Assembly: GCA_902805885.1 (NCBI GenBank)
Contig: CADCUM010000026.1
Coordinates: 1 to 46,854, forward strand
Direction of reading: 5' to 3'
DNA from: an uncultured Nocardioides sp.
GTDB lineage: Bacteria; Actinomycetota; Actinomycetes; Propionibacteriales; Nocardioidaceae
Length of the DNA: 46,854 bases
Below, piece after piece: positions 1 through 10,888 of the stretch. The position numbers were made by a program, and so were the translations under genes. The notes under the pieces are model-generated. The model searched no databases, had not been told where the DNA came from, and saw only the letters and a list, made by a program, of their open reading frames with translations. How positions within the stretch are numbered: position 1 is the stretch's first letter; every line of letters begins with the position of its first letter.

Positions 1-51
1 GGAGGCGCGGGGGCGTTCGGGGCTGCCCGGCGGCTGCGGGAGGGTGGGCTG

Positions 52-111
52 GTGGACGACGCGGTGGACGACGAGGTGGACGACGAGGTCGACGACCGGG
101 TGGACGACGAG
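52..111 (+). repeat. 12-nt tandem repeat at the start of a coding region
   Basis: Five units of GTGGACGACGAG or close variants run head to tail and encode repeated V-D-D-E. The unit is a multiple of three, so copy changes would keep frame. Every unit starts with GTG or GTC, so several in-frame GTG codons are possible starts. Confidence 0.8.
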
Positions 112-1164
112 GTGCGGCGGCTGTCGGCGGGACTCCTGGGCCTCGAGGACTGGGACGAGTGGACCCGGCTCCCGGGCGGAGGCGGCGGCACCCACGCCGG
201 GTCGGCCGGTGGGATCGACCGCGTCGTCAAGGTCTACCCGGCCGAGGGGGCCCGCGGCGTGCGCGAGCGAGCGGCGCTGGCGGCCCTCGGGGGAGCCGCG
301 GGGACGCCGCGCCTGCTGGCGGAGGCCGACGAGCCGCCGGTCGTCGACATGACCCGCCTCGCCGGGACGGAGAGCCTCGCGGACCTCCTGCTCGGGACGG
401 ATCCCCGGCGCGCCCGAGTAGGCCTGGTGCGGTGGGCCGAGGCGGTGGCGCAGGTGCACGCCGCCGGCACGGCGGAGGTGCGGGGCTCCTTCGTCGACGC
501 GCTGGCGGAGCGGGATCCCGCGCTCTCGCCGACCACGCTCGCGGACCACTTCGCGGAGGCGGCGGGGATGTACGCCGACGTCCTGGCCGAGCTCGGGCTG
601 CCACCGCACCCCGAGGCGATGGACGAGCTGCGGGCACTGCCCGACTCGTTCGGCACGCCGGCGACGAGGGTGCTCAGCCCGGCCGACACCTGTCCCGACA
701 ACAACCTCCTCGGCCCGGCCGGCATGCGGCTGCTCGACTTCGAGCACGCCGAGCTGCGCGATCCCGCCTGGGACGTCGCCTACCTCCGGGCGCCCTGGCC
801 GAGCTGCTGGTGCGCCTGGCGGATCCCCGAGGACGCGGCGTCGGCGGCCGTGGACCGCTACCGCGAGGTCGCCGCCGGAAGAGCCCGGCACCCGGGGTTC
901 CTCGAGGACCTCGACCTCGCGACCCTCGGGTGGCAGGCGATGACGCCTGCCTGGTTCCTCCCGGGTGCGCTGGCCACCGACGACGGGGACGTCGGCCCGC
1001 GTCGCCCCACCCGCCGGGCCTTCGTGCTGCACCGGCTGGAGGCGGTGGCCTCGAGCCCGCTGCGCCCGGCGCTGGCCGAGCTGGCCGGGTCGTTGCTGTC
1101 CGCCCTCGGGGACCGGTGGGGCGACGTCCCCCTCCCGCTGGCGCCTGCGTTCCGGGATCCGTGA
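52..1164 (+). CDS. APH-like phosphotransferase family protein (divergent)
   Basis: The 370-residue protein resembles aminoglycoside/choline-kinase-fold phosphotransferases. The region near residues 215-240 reads LSPADTCPDNNLL followed by RLLDFEHAELRDPAWD. This matches the family's catalytic loop (D-x4-N) and metal-binding D-F-E segment, but the usual H-G-D is P-A-D here. The substrate cannot be told. The GTG at 52 is chosen because a GGGAGGG Shine-Dalgarno-like run lies just upstream, but the frame is open to base 1, so the gene could start outside the window. The first 20 residues are a repetitive VDDE/VDDA acidic run. It is followed by a convergent lipoprotein gene. The fold is likely; the activity is uncertain. 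Confidence 0.7.
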   Translation: MDDAVDDEVDDEVDDRVDDEVRRLSAGLLGLEDWDEWTRLPGGGGGTHAGSAGGIDRVVKVYPAEGARGVRERAALAALGGAAGTPRLLAEADEPPVVDMTRLAGTESLADLLLGTDPRRARVGLVRWAEAVAQVHAAGTAEVRGSFVDALAERDPALSPTTLADHFAEAAGMYADVLAELGLPPHPEAMDELRALPDSFGTPATRVLSPADTCPDNNLLGPAGMRLLDFEHAELRDPAWDVAYLRAPWPSCWCAWRIPEDAASAAVDRYREVAAGRARHPGFLEDLDLATLGWQAMTPAWFLPGALATDDGDVGPRRPTRRAFVLHRLEAVASSPLRPALAELAGSLLSALGDRWGDVPLPLAPAFRDP

Positions 1165-1180
1165 CGAGGACGTCCCCGGC

Positions 1181-2326
1181 TCAGGCGGGCATGCGGGCCT
1201 CGAGGAACGCGACGGTCCGCTCCATCGCCGCCACGAACGCAGGCCCGAAGGCGTGCCCGTCGTCGTACCACTCCAGCGTCGAGTCGACCCCGGCGCGGGA
1301 GAGGGCGCGCTGGGTGGCGCGCGCCCAGACGGGCGGGCAGGTGTCGTCGAAGCGGCCGTGGACCATCAGCACGGGCTCGGTGATCCGCTCGAGGTTCGGC
1401 CTGGCCGAGACGCCGAGCCAGAACTCCGGGTCGTCGGCGGGGAGCCCGTGGCGGCCGCGGTACTCCGCCCGCAGCTGCGCGAGCGGGGCGTCGGGGCGCT
1501 GGAACTGCGCGAAGTTCTCCGCCTCCAGGCTCGAGACCGACGCCCAGCCGACGCCGGCGGCGAACAGCCCGGGCTCGGCGGCCAGCGCCTTGAGCATGAC
1601 GCCGCCGCCCATGGAGCGGCCGAACAGGGAGATGCGGTCGGTGTCGACCCGGACGTCGCGGCTCCCGGTGAGGGCGCGGGCGGCCGCGACGACGTCGGCG
1701 CTGTAGCCCAGCCGGACCGCCGTCTCGACCCGCGGGTCGTCGGTCGACTCGGCGTGGTTGCGGTAGTCGACGTGCAGGGCGACGAACCCTCGCTCAGCCA
1801 GGAACCCGCGCTCGCGCGTCATCCCCTGCCCGCGGACGTAGACGGCCGGGTCGATGTAGCCGTGGGCCAGCACCACCGCAGGGAACGGGCCCCTGCCGGC
1901 GGGCACGTTGAGCACGCCGCTGACGCGCAGCGGCGCGGTGCCGGCGCCGGCGGTGGTGGAGCGGAACGTGACGTCGTACGACGTGTAGCGCTGCGTGCGC
2001 TCGCGGACCGCGCCGAGCCGCAGGTCGCCGCCGGTCAGCTCCGCCTCCGCGAGCGTGGCCACGGAGATCGGGTGGGCCCGCTCATCGCGCGCCGCCTGCG
2101 ACGGTTGCTCGCTCGGGCTGGGGCCTGAGTCGCTGGGTGACTCAGGCGCGCTGGGGGTTGAGTCGCTGGATGACTCAGGCGCACTGGGGGTTGAGTCGCT
2201 GGGTGACTCAGGCGCACTGGGGGTTGAGTCGCTGGGTGACTCAGACGTGAGCGGGTCGGACGAGCACCCCGCCACGAGGACGAGCGAGAGCACGGCGGTG
2301 GCGAGGCTGCGCCCGGGTCCGGCCAT
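1181..2326 (-). CDS. Lipoprotein alpha/beta hydrolase (S9/DAP-like)
   Basis: This 381-residue protein has a lipoprotein signal (VLVAGC, lipidated Cys21), so it is probably anchored outside the membrane. A Ser/Pro/Asp-rich linker with 11-residue repeats (about residues 29-65) precedes the catalytic domain. The hydrolase domain shows a GRSMGG nucleophile elbow, an oxyanion-side HGYIDPAV segment, an acid in HGRFDDTCPP and a terminal His in YDDGHAFGP. This is the Ser-Asp-His order of peptidase S9-like and acyl-ester hydrolases. The ATG at 2326 is used because it begins the signal peptide directly; a longer reading to 2353 would bury it. The gene diverges from the SDR at 2395. The substrate is unknown. 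Confidence 0.85.
   Translation of the reverse strand: MAGPGRSLATAVLSLVLVAGCSSDPLTSESPSDSTPSAPESPSDSTPSAPESSSDSTPSAPESPSDSGPSPSEQPSQAARDERAHPISVATLAEAELTGGDLRLGAVRERTQRYTSYDVTFRSTTAGAGTAPLRVSGVLNVPAGRGPFPAVVLAHGYIDPAVYVRGQGMTRERGFLAERGFVALHVDYRNHAESTDDPRVETAVRLGYSADVVAAARALTGSRDVRVDTDRISLFGRSMGGGVMLKALAAEPGLFAAGVGWASVSSLEAENFAQFQRPDAPLAQLRAEYRGRHGLPADDPEFWLGVSARPNLERITEPVLMVHGRFDDTCPPVWARATQRALSRAGVDSTLEWYDDGHAFGPAFVAAMERTVAFLEARMPA
2126..2243 (-). repeat. 33-nt tandem repeats in the lipoprotein linker
   Basis: Four units begin at 2126, 2159, 2192 and 2225 (the last is partial) and encode SPSDSTPSAPE-type repeats. On the plus strand each unit contains TGAGTC-GCTGGGT-GACTCA, an inverted repeat with 6-bp arms. 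A near-identical but longer palindrome lies in another gene at 14920-14940. Confidence 0.85.
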
Positions 2327-2394
2327 GCCCTCGATTGTGCCGGAGCGGCCCACAGGCGACCCCGTCCGCCGGTGTCGCGGCTACCGTGGCGAGC

Positions 2395-3357
2395 ATGGAA
2401 CGCCCGGCCGTGACGCGTGCCCTCGACACGGTGCTGGACCGCTCGGTCGTGCTGGGGTACACCCGCGTAGGACTCGCCGTGCGCCGGGCGCTGCCGGGGT
2501 GGCCGGCGGACCCGGTGCCCGGGGCGCTCGACGGGCGGCACGTGCTGGTGACGGGGGCGAGCTCGGGGCTCGGGGCGGCGGCCGTGGAGGGGCTGGCCGG
2601 GCTCGGGGCGACGGTGCACATGCTGGTCCGCGACGAGGCGAAGGGCGCCCGGGTGCGCGAGGAGATCCTGCGGCGGGTGCCCCGCGCGACCCTGCTGCTG
2701 CGGCGGTGCGACGTCGGCGACCTCGACGACGTACGGCGCTTCACCCGCGCGTTCGCCGCCGAGGTGCCGGCGCTGCACGCCGTCGTGCACAACGCCGGCG
2801 TGATGCCGCCCGAGCGCACCGCGTCGCCCCAGGGCCACGAGCTGAGCATGGCCGTCCACCTCGTCGGCCCGGTCGCGATGACCGAGGCGCTCCGCGAGCC
2901 GCTGCGGGGCGGGCGGGTGGTCCTCGTGAGCAGCGGCGGGGCGCACGGACAACGGCTGGCCGCCGACGACCCGGCGTACGAGACCGGCACCTACAGCCCG
3001 GTGACGGCCTACGCCCGCGCCAAGCGCTGGCAGCTCGAGATGGCCCCGCTCCTGGCGGATCGGTGGGCCGCCGACCGGATCACCGTGGCGACGATGCACC
3101 CCGGCTGGGCCGACACCCCCGGGCTCGCGGCGTCCATGCCGCGCTTCCGGACGGTCACGCGACCGCTCCTGCGCGACGACGCCGGGGGCGCGGACACCAC
3201 GGTGTGGCTGATCGCGACCGAGCCGCCCCCGCCCAGCGGGCGGTTCTGGCACGACCGCGTCGAGCGCCCGCTCCACGCCGTACGACGCACGCGGCCGAGC
3301 GACGCGGCACGGGAGACCGCCTGGGCCTGGCTTCGCGAGGCGGCCGGACTGCCCTGA
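2395..3357 (+). CDS. Short-chain dehydrogenase/reductase (SDR)
   Basis: This 320-residue NAD(P)-dependent oxidoreductase has the Rossmann motif VTGASSGLG near residue 50, NAGV near residue 140, a catalytic Ser in VLVSSGGAHG, and YARAK as the YxxxK pair. The unusually long N-terminal part before the Rossmann fold (about 45 residues) and the C-terminal FWHDRVERPLHAV region resemble retinol-dehydrogenase/WWOX-like SDRs. The substrate is not predictable. The start at 2395 is the ATG nearest the conserved part. It shares a roughly 70-bp divergent promoter region with the lipoprotein gene and converges on the flavoprotein gene that ends at 3488. Confidence 0.85.
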   Translation: MERPAVTRALDTVLDRSVVLGYTRVGLAVRRALPGWPADPVPGALDGRHVLVTGASSGLGAAAVEGLAGLGATVHMLVRDEAKGARVREEILRRVPRATLLLRRCDVGDLDDVRRFTRAFAAEVPALHAVVHNAGVMPPERTASPQGHELSMAVHLVGPVAMTEALREPLRGGRVVLVSSGGAHGQRLAADDPAYETGTYSPVTAYARAKRWQLEMAPLLADRWAADRITVATMHPGWADTPGLAASMPRFRTVTRPLLRDDAGGADTTVWLIATEPPPPSGRFWHDRVERPLHAVRRTRPSDAARETAWAWLREAAGLP

Positions 3358-3362
3358 GAGCG

Positions 3363-3440
3363 GGACTCGGTGGGCGAGTCCTGCACGTAGTGGGGGTTGC
3401 AACACCCACGACGTGACGAAGTCCCCGCATGTGCGGGGAC
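3363..3440 (-). repeat. Dispersed structured repeat, family 1, copy A
   Basis: This intergenic element lies between two convergent genes. Read on the minus strand it aligns, almost without gaps, with 9930-10008 and 21592-21670. It contains a terminal hairpin (GTCCCCGCA/TGCGGGGAC, 3421-3440), a central palindrome around GGGTGTTGCAAC (3390-3409) and a 7-bp hairpin GGACTCG/CGAGTCC (3363-3381). The outer hairpin could also work as a bidirectional terminator. Confidence 0.75.
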
Positions 3441-3479
3441 TCCAACAGGGACTCCAACAGGGACCCCAACAGGGACTCG
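3436..3479 (+). repeat. 12-nt tandem repeat (GGGACTCCAACA), about 4 units
   Basis: Units start at 3436, 3448, 3460 and 3472 with one or more substitutions in the last two. They begin inside the outer stem of the family 1 repeat and stop just before the stop codon of the flavoprotein gene, so they look like a local expansion of the repeat edge. Confidence 0.8.
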
Positions 3480-3487
3480 ACCGGCCG

Positions 3488-5155
3488 TCAGGGGCCGTCG
3501 AGCCAGGCGTGCACGAGCGAGACCACCGAGGCGCCCTCGCCGGTGGCCGCGGCGACGCGCTTCATCGAGCCGGCGCGGATGTCGCCGGCCGCGAAGATCC
3601 CCGGGACGCTGGTGGCGAGCTCGGCGGGCGGCGAGCCGGCGACCCAGTGCTCGCGCGGCACGTCGGGACCGGTCAGCACGAACCCGCGCTCGTCGCGCAG
3701 GACGGCGTCCGGGAGCCAGTCGCACTCCGGGGCCGCTCCGAGCAGCAGGAACAGTCCGCGCGCCTCGACCCGCTCCTGCGCCCCGTTCGTCACGTCCTCC
3801 AGGCACACCCACGCGAGCTGGCCGAGGTCGTCCGGTCCGCCGTCGACCACGCGGGCCGATCCGCGCACGGTGATGCGGGGGTTCGCCGCGATCTCCTGGA
3901 TGAGGTACGCCGACATGGTGGACGTCAGGTCCGGACGACGCACGACGACCGTGACCTCGCGGGCGAAGCGGGCCGCGTGGACCGCCGCCTGCCCCGCCGA
4001 GTTCCCTCCGCCGACGACCACGATGTGCCCGCCGGCGAGCTCGCGGGCCGCGGCCATGGCGGCGCCGTAGTAGACACCGCGGCCCACCAGCTCCTCGATC
4101 GAGTCCACCCCCAGCCGCCGGTAGTCGACCCCGGTGCTCACCAGCACGGCGCGTGCGCGCACGTCGCCGCCGTCGGTGTGCACGACGTGCGGACCTCCGT
4201 CGGCGCCCGGTGTCAGCGCCGTCACCGGCCAGCCGGTGAAGAAGCGGGTGCCGAAGCGCAGCGCCTGGGTGCGGGCACGCTGGGCCAGGCGCATGCCCGA
4301 GATGCCGCGCGGGAAGCCGAGGTAGTTGCGGATCATCGAGCTCGTCCCGGCCTGGCCGCCGATCGCCTCGGCCTCGAGGCAGACGGTGGACAGGCCCTCG
4401 CTGGAGGCGTAGACGCTGGCGGCCAGCCCGGAGGGGCCGGCACCCACCACGACGAGGTCCACCACCTGGTCGACCTCGACCTCGTCCGGGCGGCCGTAGA
4501 GGGTGATCGCGAGGTCGCGCACCGACCCGCAGGGGCCTGCCCAGTCGGTCCAGGAGGCGACGAGGGGCCACCGACCGTCGTCCTCGGGGCGGCAGCGAGC
4601 GCGCACCGACCGTCCCACCTCGGTGTCCGGGTGGTGCAGCCCCGCCGGGATCCCGATCCGACCGAGGTAGTCGAGCAGCGCCTGCGTCACCGGGTCGCGC
4701 TCGGGGCTGACGATCAGGATGCTCTCGACCTCCGGGGCGGCCACGGTCGCGTTCCAGTCGTTGAGCATCTCGCCGACCGCGCCGTGGAACTCCTCGTCCC
4801 GCGGTCCCTGCGGCATCAGCAGGACGGCGTCGACCTTGCCGGAGGCGACGAGCGGGCGGAGGAGGGGTACGTCGGCGCGGAACCGGCTGACGTGCGAGGT
4901 GATCAGGCGTCGCGCCGTCGGGACGACCTTGCGGGTCTTGTCGATGAGGACGGGCAGGTCCTCGACGGGCTGCTCGGCGTCGAAGACGAAGAGCGCGACC
5001 TGGCTCCCGGCCTGCAGGATCTCGCCCGCCGCCCGCTTGGCCTCCGCCTCGTCGCGGACGACGCGGACGTCGTACTCGTGCTGGTAGCGAGCGAACGCCG
5101 TGGCCAGCACGTCGGCGTGCACGGCGGTGGCGAGGACGATGGCGGGCACACCCAT
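3488..5155 (-). CDS. Thioredoxin-reductase-like flavoprotein with N-terminal receiver-like domain, no CxxC
   Basis: This 555-residue soluble protein has three parts. Residues 1-130 look like a response-regulator receiver fold. Residues 140-225 look glutaredoxin/thioredoxin-like. Residues 230-550 form a thioredoxin-reductase-type domain with FAD motif VVGAGPSG (about 236-243), NADPH motif VVGGGNSAG (about 380-388) and the C-terminal FAD motif GIFAAGD. The position of the redox CxxC of true thioredoxin reductases reads VYYGAA (about 361-366), so it cannot perform the standard dithiol relay. It starts 41 nt downstream of the antiporter gene on the same strand and is probably cotranscribed with it. 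The electron acceptor is unknown. Confidence 0.85.
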   Translation of the reverse strand: MGVPAIVLATAVHADVLATAFARYQHEYDVRVVRDEAEAKRAAGEILQAGSQVALFVFDAEQPVEDLPVLIDKTRKVVPTARRLITSHVSRFRADVPLLRPLVASGKVDAVLLMPQGPRDEEFHGAVGEMLNDWNATVAAPEVESILIVSPERDPVTQALLDYLGRIGIPAGLHHPDTEVGRSVRARCRPEDDGRWPLVASWTDWAGPCGSVRDLAITLYGRPDEVEVDQVVDLVVVGAGPSGLAASVYASSEGLSTVCLEAEAIGGQAGTSSMIRNYLGFPRGISGMRLAQRARTQALRFGTRFFTGWPVTALTPGADGGPHVVHTDGGDVRARAVLVSTGVDYRRLGVDSIEELVGRGVYYGAAMAAARELAGGHIVVVGGGNSAGQAAVHAARFAREVTVVVRRPDLTSTMSAYLIQEIAANPRITVRGSARVVDGGPDDLGQLAWVCLEDVTNGAQERVEARGLFLLLGAAPECDWLPDAVLRDERGFVLTGPDVPREHWVAGSPPAELATSVPGIFAAGDIRAGSMKRVAAATGEGASVVSLVHAWLDGP

Positions 5156-5196
5156 GGGGGTGATCGTAGGGCGGGGGTGGGCGTGAGGTGGCGGGG

Positions 5197-7053
5197 TCAG
5201 CCCGGGAGGTTGTGGACGAAGCACCAGCGCCAGGACTCGTCGGGCTCCGCCGACTGCATCACGGGGTGCCGGGTGTGGTGGAAGTGCGCCGTCGCGTGAC
5301 GACCCACCGAGGAGTCGCAACAGCCGACGTTGCCGCAGGTCAGGCACTCCCGCAGGGACACCCAGCGGGTGTCCTCGGCGACGCACGTCGCACACACGGG
5401 CGCCCCCTCCGACCCGGCCCCGGTCTCGACGGCGGGGTTCTCGGCGAGGTCCTCGCACTCGCGCCCGGACGTGTGGGCCAGTGTCCCGGTGCGCACGCCC
5501 TCGCGCGCCTCGGTGGCGGCGTCGAGCATCGACTCCTCGATGTCGAGCATCCCGAGGACCTCGCTGACCACCTCCGACGGCACCCGTCCCTCGCTGCGGA
5601 CCTCCAGCACCCTCGCGCGCTCGGCCCGGATCATGTCGGTCCGGGTCCGGGCGTACAGCGCGGAGGGGGTCTCCTCGTCGCTGGTGGTCGACAGCTGCTC
5701 CCACGCGGCGAAGCTGCGCTGGTCCAGGCGCGCGCGGATCCGGTCGCCGACGCCGTGGTGGTCGTCGTACTCGATCTCCGCCAGCCGGGCCGCGCCCGCC
5801 TCGCCGGCCTCCTCGATCAGGGCGGCGCGGTCCAGGGCGTCCCGGGCCGGGTCCGGTGGGGGGACGTGCAGGACGCGGGTGAGCCACGGCAGGGTGAGCC
5901 CCTGGAGGAACAAGGTGCCGGCCACCACCGAGAAGGCGACCAGCAGCAGCACCTCGCGGTGTGGTGCGTCCTCGGGGATGACGAACGCCGCCGCCAGCGT
6001 CACGACCCCGCGCATGCCCGCCCAGCCGACGAGGAACGTCCACGACGCGGGGAGCGGGTCGGAGCCGAGGCGGCGGAACACCCAGGTGGCGTAGACCCAC
6101 GCGAGCCGGACGGCGATGACCGTGACGAGCGTGGCCAGGCAGAGCAGCGCGATCCGGCCCGCCGAGAGGGACGACCCAGCGACGTCCGCGAGGATCCACT
6201 CGAGCTGGAGACCGATGAGGAGGAAGACGGTGTTCTCCAGGACGAACGCGACCGTGCGCCAGGTGATCCGTTCGGTGATCCGGGACCGGGCGGTCTGGAT
6301 CAGGGGTGCCTTGTGCCCCAGCAGCAGGCCCGCGACGACGACCGAGATGACACCGGAGGCGTGGACCGCCTCGGCGGCGACGAACGCCGCGAACGGCGTG
6401 AGGAACGAGATGGCGGTGTCCATCAGGGGATCCGTGAGCCGGCGGCGCAGCGTGGCGACGAGCAGGAACACCGCGATGCCGATCCCGAGACCGCCACCGG
6501 CGGCGATGACGAAGTCCTGCGCCACGTGCGTCATCGCGACCCCGCCGGCGAGCGCTGCGATGGCGGTGCGGAGGGTCACCAGCGCCGTCGCGTCGTTGAG
6601 GAGCGACTCGCCCTCGAGGATCGTCACCACCCGACGGGGCAGGCCGATCTTGCGGGCGACCGCCGTCGCGGCCACGGCGTCCGGCGGCGCCACCACCGCT
6701 CCGATCGCGATCGCGGCGGCCCAGCCGAGGTCGGGCACGAGCCAGTGGGCCACCGCACCGACGGCCAGGGCCGTGAGCACGACGAGGACCACCGAGAGCC
6801 GGAGGATCGAGCCGCGGTTCGCGTTGAAGTCGACCAGCGAGGTCTGGATCGCCGCCGCGTAGAGCAGCGGGGGCAGCAGGCCCAGCAGCACGACCTCGGC
6901 CTCGAGGTGCACGGTCGGCACGCCCGGCACGTACGACGTCGCCGCGCCGACCGCGATCAGCAGCAGCGGTGCCGGCACGTGCAGCCGGTCGCTGATCGCC
7001 GTACCGGCCAGGACGACCGCGGCGAGGGACACCAGCAGCACGGCGAGATCCAC
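5197..7053 (-). CDS. Na+/H+ antiporter (CPA1/NhaP-type) with C-terminal UBP-type zinc finger
   Basis: The N-terminal 400 residues form a multi-pass CPA1 antiporter with family signatures such as [30 protein letters not shown] and [14 protein letters not shown] cytosolic region of about 130 residues follows. The last 75 residues form a UBP zinc finger: CATC, then [10 protein letters not shown], then [14 protein letters not shown] and a late CFVH. That domain binds ubiquitin C-termini in eukaryotic enzymes; its bacterial ligand is not known to me. The length is 618 residues from the GTG at 7053, which starts immediately before the first membrane helix; the frame is open further upstream without family-like sequence. 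It is divergent from furA and upstream of the flavoprotein gene. Confidence 0.85.
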   Translation of the reverse strand: MDLAVLLVSLAAVVLAGTAISDRLHVPAPLLLIAVGAATSYVPGVPTVHLEAEVVLLGLLPPLLYAAAIQTSLVDFNANRGSILRLSVVLVVLTALAVGAVAHWLVPDLGWAAAIAIGAVVAPPDAVAATAVARKIGLPRRVVTILEGESLLNDATALVTLRTAIAALAGGVAMTHVAQDFVIAAGGGLGIGIAVFLLVATLRRRLTDPLMDTAISFLTPFAAFVAAEAVHASGVISVVVAGLLLGHKAPLIQTARSRITERITWRTVAFVLENTVFLLIGLQLEWILADVAGSSLSAGRIALLCLATLVTVIAVRLAWVYATWVFRRLGSDPLPASWTFLVGWAGMRGVVTLAAAFVIPEDAPHREVLLLVAFSVVAGTLFLQGLTLPWLTRVLHVPPPDPARDALDRAALIEEAGEAGAARLAEIEYDDHHGVGDRIRARLDQRSFAAWEQLSTTSDEETPSALYARTRTDMIRAERARVLEVRSEGRVPSEVVSEVLGMLDIEESMLDAATEAREGVRTGTLAHTSGRECEDLAENPAVETGAGSEGAPVCATCVAEDTRWVSLRECLTCGNVGCCDSSVGRHATAHFHHTRHPVMQSAEPDESWRWCFVHNLPG

Positions 7054-7088
7054 AGACGCATCGTCCCACGGCGGAGGTGGGGCCACTG

Positions 7089-7105
7089 TCTTGACTCGTT
7101 CAAGA
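7089..7105 (+). promoter_or_regulatory. Inverted repeat upstream of furA, candidate Fur-family operator
   Basis: TCTTGA-CTCGT-TCAAGA is a perfect 6-bp inverted repeat 21 nt before the furA start. It is also 36 nt before the antiporter start on the other strand. It is AT-richer than its surroundings. FurA/PerR-type repressors usually autoregulate through such sites; binding here is inferred. Confidence 0.5.
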
Positions 7106-7126
7106 AAGCGCGCGAGGGTGGTGGCG

Positions 7127-7567
7127 ATGACCCCGACCGACTCCGAGCACGCGCTCCGTGGCGCGGGGCTGCGCGTGACGCGCCCGCGGCTCGCAGTGCT
7201 GGACGTGGTCGCCGAGCGGCCGCACGCCGACACCGGGACGGTCCTCGACGGCGTCCGGGCGCTCCTGCCGGCGGTCTCGCACCAGGCGGTGTACGACTGC
7301 CTCGGGGCGCTCACCGACGCCGGCCTCCTGCGTCGGATCCAGCCTGCGGGGTCCGCGGCGCGCTACGAGCTGCGCGTCGGCGACAACCACCACCACCTCG
7401 TCTGCCGCTCCTGCGGGGCCGTCACCGACGTCGACTGCGCGGTGGGCCACGCGCCCTGCCTCGCCACCGACGACGCCGAGGCCCGCGGCTTCGAGGTCGA
7501 CGAGGCCGAGGTCATCTACTGGGGCCGCTGCCCGGCCTGCTCGACCACCCTTCGCTCCCGCTCCTGA
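7127..7567 (+). CDS. furA: Fur-family peroxide/metal-responsive repressor (FurA-like)
   Basis: This 146-residue regulator has the Fur layout: a winged helix (residues 1-80, with [14 protein letters not shown] and [19 protein letters not shown]), then a dimer/metal domain with [12 protein letters not shown] and a C-terminal WGRCPACS. The two CxxC pairs suggest a structural zinc, and the HHH stretch suggests the regulatory metal site. It lies directly upstream of katG with a 41-nt gap, the usual actinobacterial furA-katG order in which FurA represses catalase-peroxidase until peroxide oxidises it. The start at 7127 is preferred over 7091 because the latter would overlap the palindromic operator. 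Confidence 0.93.
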   Translation: MTPTDSEHALRGAGLRVTRPRLAVLDVVAERPHADTGTVLDGVRALLPAVSHQAVYDCLGALTDAGLLRRIQPAGSAARYELRVGDNHHHLVCRSCGAVTDVDCAVGHAPCLATDDAEARGFEVDEAEVIYWGRCPACSTTLRSRS

Positions 7568-7605
7568 ACCCCACCCCCCGCCAGACCGACGTACGGAAAG
7601 GTTGA

Positions 7606-9906
<2,301 letters not shown>

Positions 9907-9923
9907 CCGGTCCCGTCCACCTC

Positions 9924-9957
9924 GTCCGGTTCCCCCGCACAGCCGGGGGAACCGGAC
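9924..9957 (+). terminator. Strong hairpin after katG
   Basis: A 13- to 14-bp perfect stem (GTCCGGTTCCCCC with GGGGGAACCGGAC) starts 17 nt after the katG stop. There is no long T tract. It is also the left part of family 1 repeat copy B, so the terminator function may be borrowed from the repeat. Confidence 0.65.
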
Positions 9958-10008
9958 GTTCCTGGGTGTGGCAACACTCGAGGACATGACGACTCCCTCA
10001 CGAGGTCC
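9930..10008 (+). repeat. Dispersed structured repeat, family 1, copy B
   Basis: This aligns with copy C at 21592-21670 over its whole length, sharing the blocks TTCCCCCG, ACAGCCGGGG, GGGTGT-GCA-CAC, ATGACGACTC and CACGAGGTC in the same order and spacing. It sits between katG and the Pr6Pr gene. Confidence 0.8.
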
Positions 10009-10025
10009 GTCGTCATACTGCGCAG

Positions 10026-10748
10026 ATGACCACCTCTGACACCGTCGCCCCGCGGGCGGGGACCGACCGCACGGCCCGCCGGGCGTACGCCCTCAACGCC
10101 GCTGTGGCGTGGCTGGGCGTCGTGCTGACGGTCCTGCTCTCCGGCCTCGGCTGGTACCGCCCCGCTCCGCTCGAGCCGGGCCTGTACGGCGACACGCCGC
10201 TCGGGGCCGCCGGAGCGGTCCCCCGCCTGGTCGACACGCTCAGCTACTTCACCATCTGGTCGAACATCGCGGTCGCCGTCAGCGTCACGCTGCTCGCGCT
10301 GGACCCGGTGCGCGACACCGTCGCACGACGGGTCCTGCGGCTGTCGTCGCTGCTGATGATCACCGTGACCGCGATCGTCTACCAGGTCGTGCTGGCCCCC
10401 GCCATCGACGTCGCCGGCTGGTCGCTGCTCACCGACCCGATCCTGCACGCGCTCACGCCCCTGGTGACCGTCGTCGTCTGGGCGGCCTGGGGTCCGCGGG
10501 GGTGGGTCACCGCCCGGCTGGTGCCCGGGGCGCTCGCCGTCCCGTTCCTGTGGATCGTCTGGATGCTCGCGCGGGGCGCGATGGTCGACGCGTACCCCTA
10601 CGGCTTCGCCAACGTGGCCGAGCTGGGGTACGCCGTGGTGGCGCGCAACCTCGTGCTGGTGCTGCTCTTCGCCCTGGCGCTCGCGGCCGCGTTCTGGCGG
10701 CTGGACGTCGTGCTGCGGCGACGCCGGAGCCTCGCCCCAGCGGGTTGA
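10026..10748 (+). CDS. Pr6Pr family integral membrane protein
   Basis: This 240-residue protein has about six hydrophobic helices. The motifs FTIWSNIAV near residue 75, HALTPLVTVVVWAAWGPRG near 140-158 and YPYGFANV near 190 are those of the Pr6Pr (FAR-17a/AIG1-like) membrane family. No reaction is established for bacterial members. It stands alone on the plus strand between two repeat elements. The start ATG is the first in frame and lies close to the end of repeat copy B. Confidence 0.8.
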   Translation: MTTSDTVAPRAGTDRTARRAYALNAAVAWLGVVLTVLLSGLGWYRPAPLEPGLYGDTPLGAAGAVPRLVDTLSYFTIWSNIAVAVSVTLLALDPVRDTVARRVLRLSSLLMITVTAIVYQVVLAPAIDVAGWSLLTDPILHALTPLVTVVVWAAWGPRGWVTARLVPGALAVPFLWIVWMLARGAMVDAYPYGFANVAELGYAVVARNLVLVLLFALALAAAFWRLDVVLRRRRSLAPAG

Positions 10749-10792
10749 GCGCGCAACCCGTCGTAGCCGATGCGGGGCTGCGCACTCGACCC
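10744..10792 (+). repeat. Dispersed repeat, family 3, copy X
   Basis: The element overlaps the Pr6Pr stop codon. It shares with 32764-32810 (opposite orientation) the blocks AACCCGTCGTA, GCGGGGC, GCGCAC and CGAC at identical spacing, plus a looser match on the left. The left end can fold as GGGTTG/CAACCC (10742-10759). Confidence 0.6.
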
Positions 10793-10888
10793 GGGCGCTG
10801 AGTTCACCCCGCCGACACCCTCCGGGGGTTCCGAGTGTCGGTGTTCCGACGTACCTTGTCGGGGCCCCTCCTCGGAAAGGCCCCTCCC

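Noticed and set aside
2126..2243. CRISPR-like repeats
   Set aside because: The repeats are in frame inside a lipoprotein linker, are 33 nt with no spacers, and encode Ser/Pro repeats.
3488..7069. A 1193-residue minus-strand frame spanning the flavoprotein and antiporter regions
   Set aside because: Only the part after the ATG at 5155 has family-like sequence; the upstream portion is the antisense or off-frame shadow of the antiporter gene.
7054..7314. N-terminal extension of the antiporter by 87 residues
   Set aside because: The added residues are Arg/Ser-rich, antisense to furA, and would bury the palindromic operator; the GTG at 7053 starts right before the first membrane helix.
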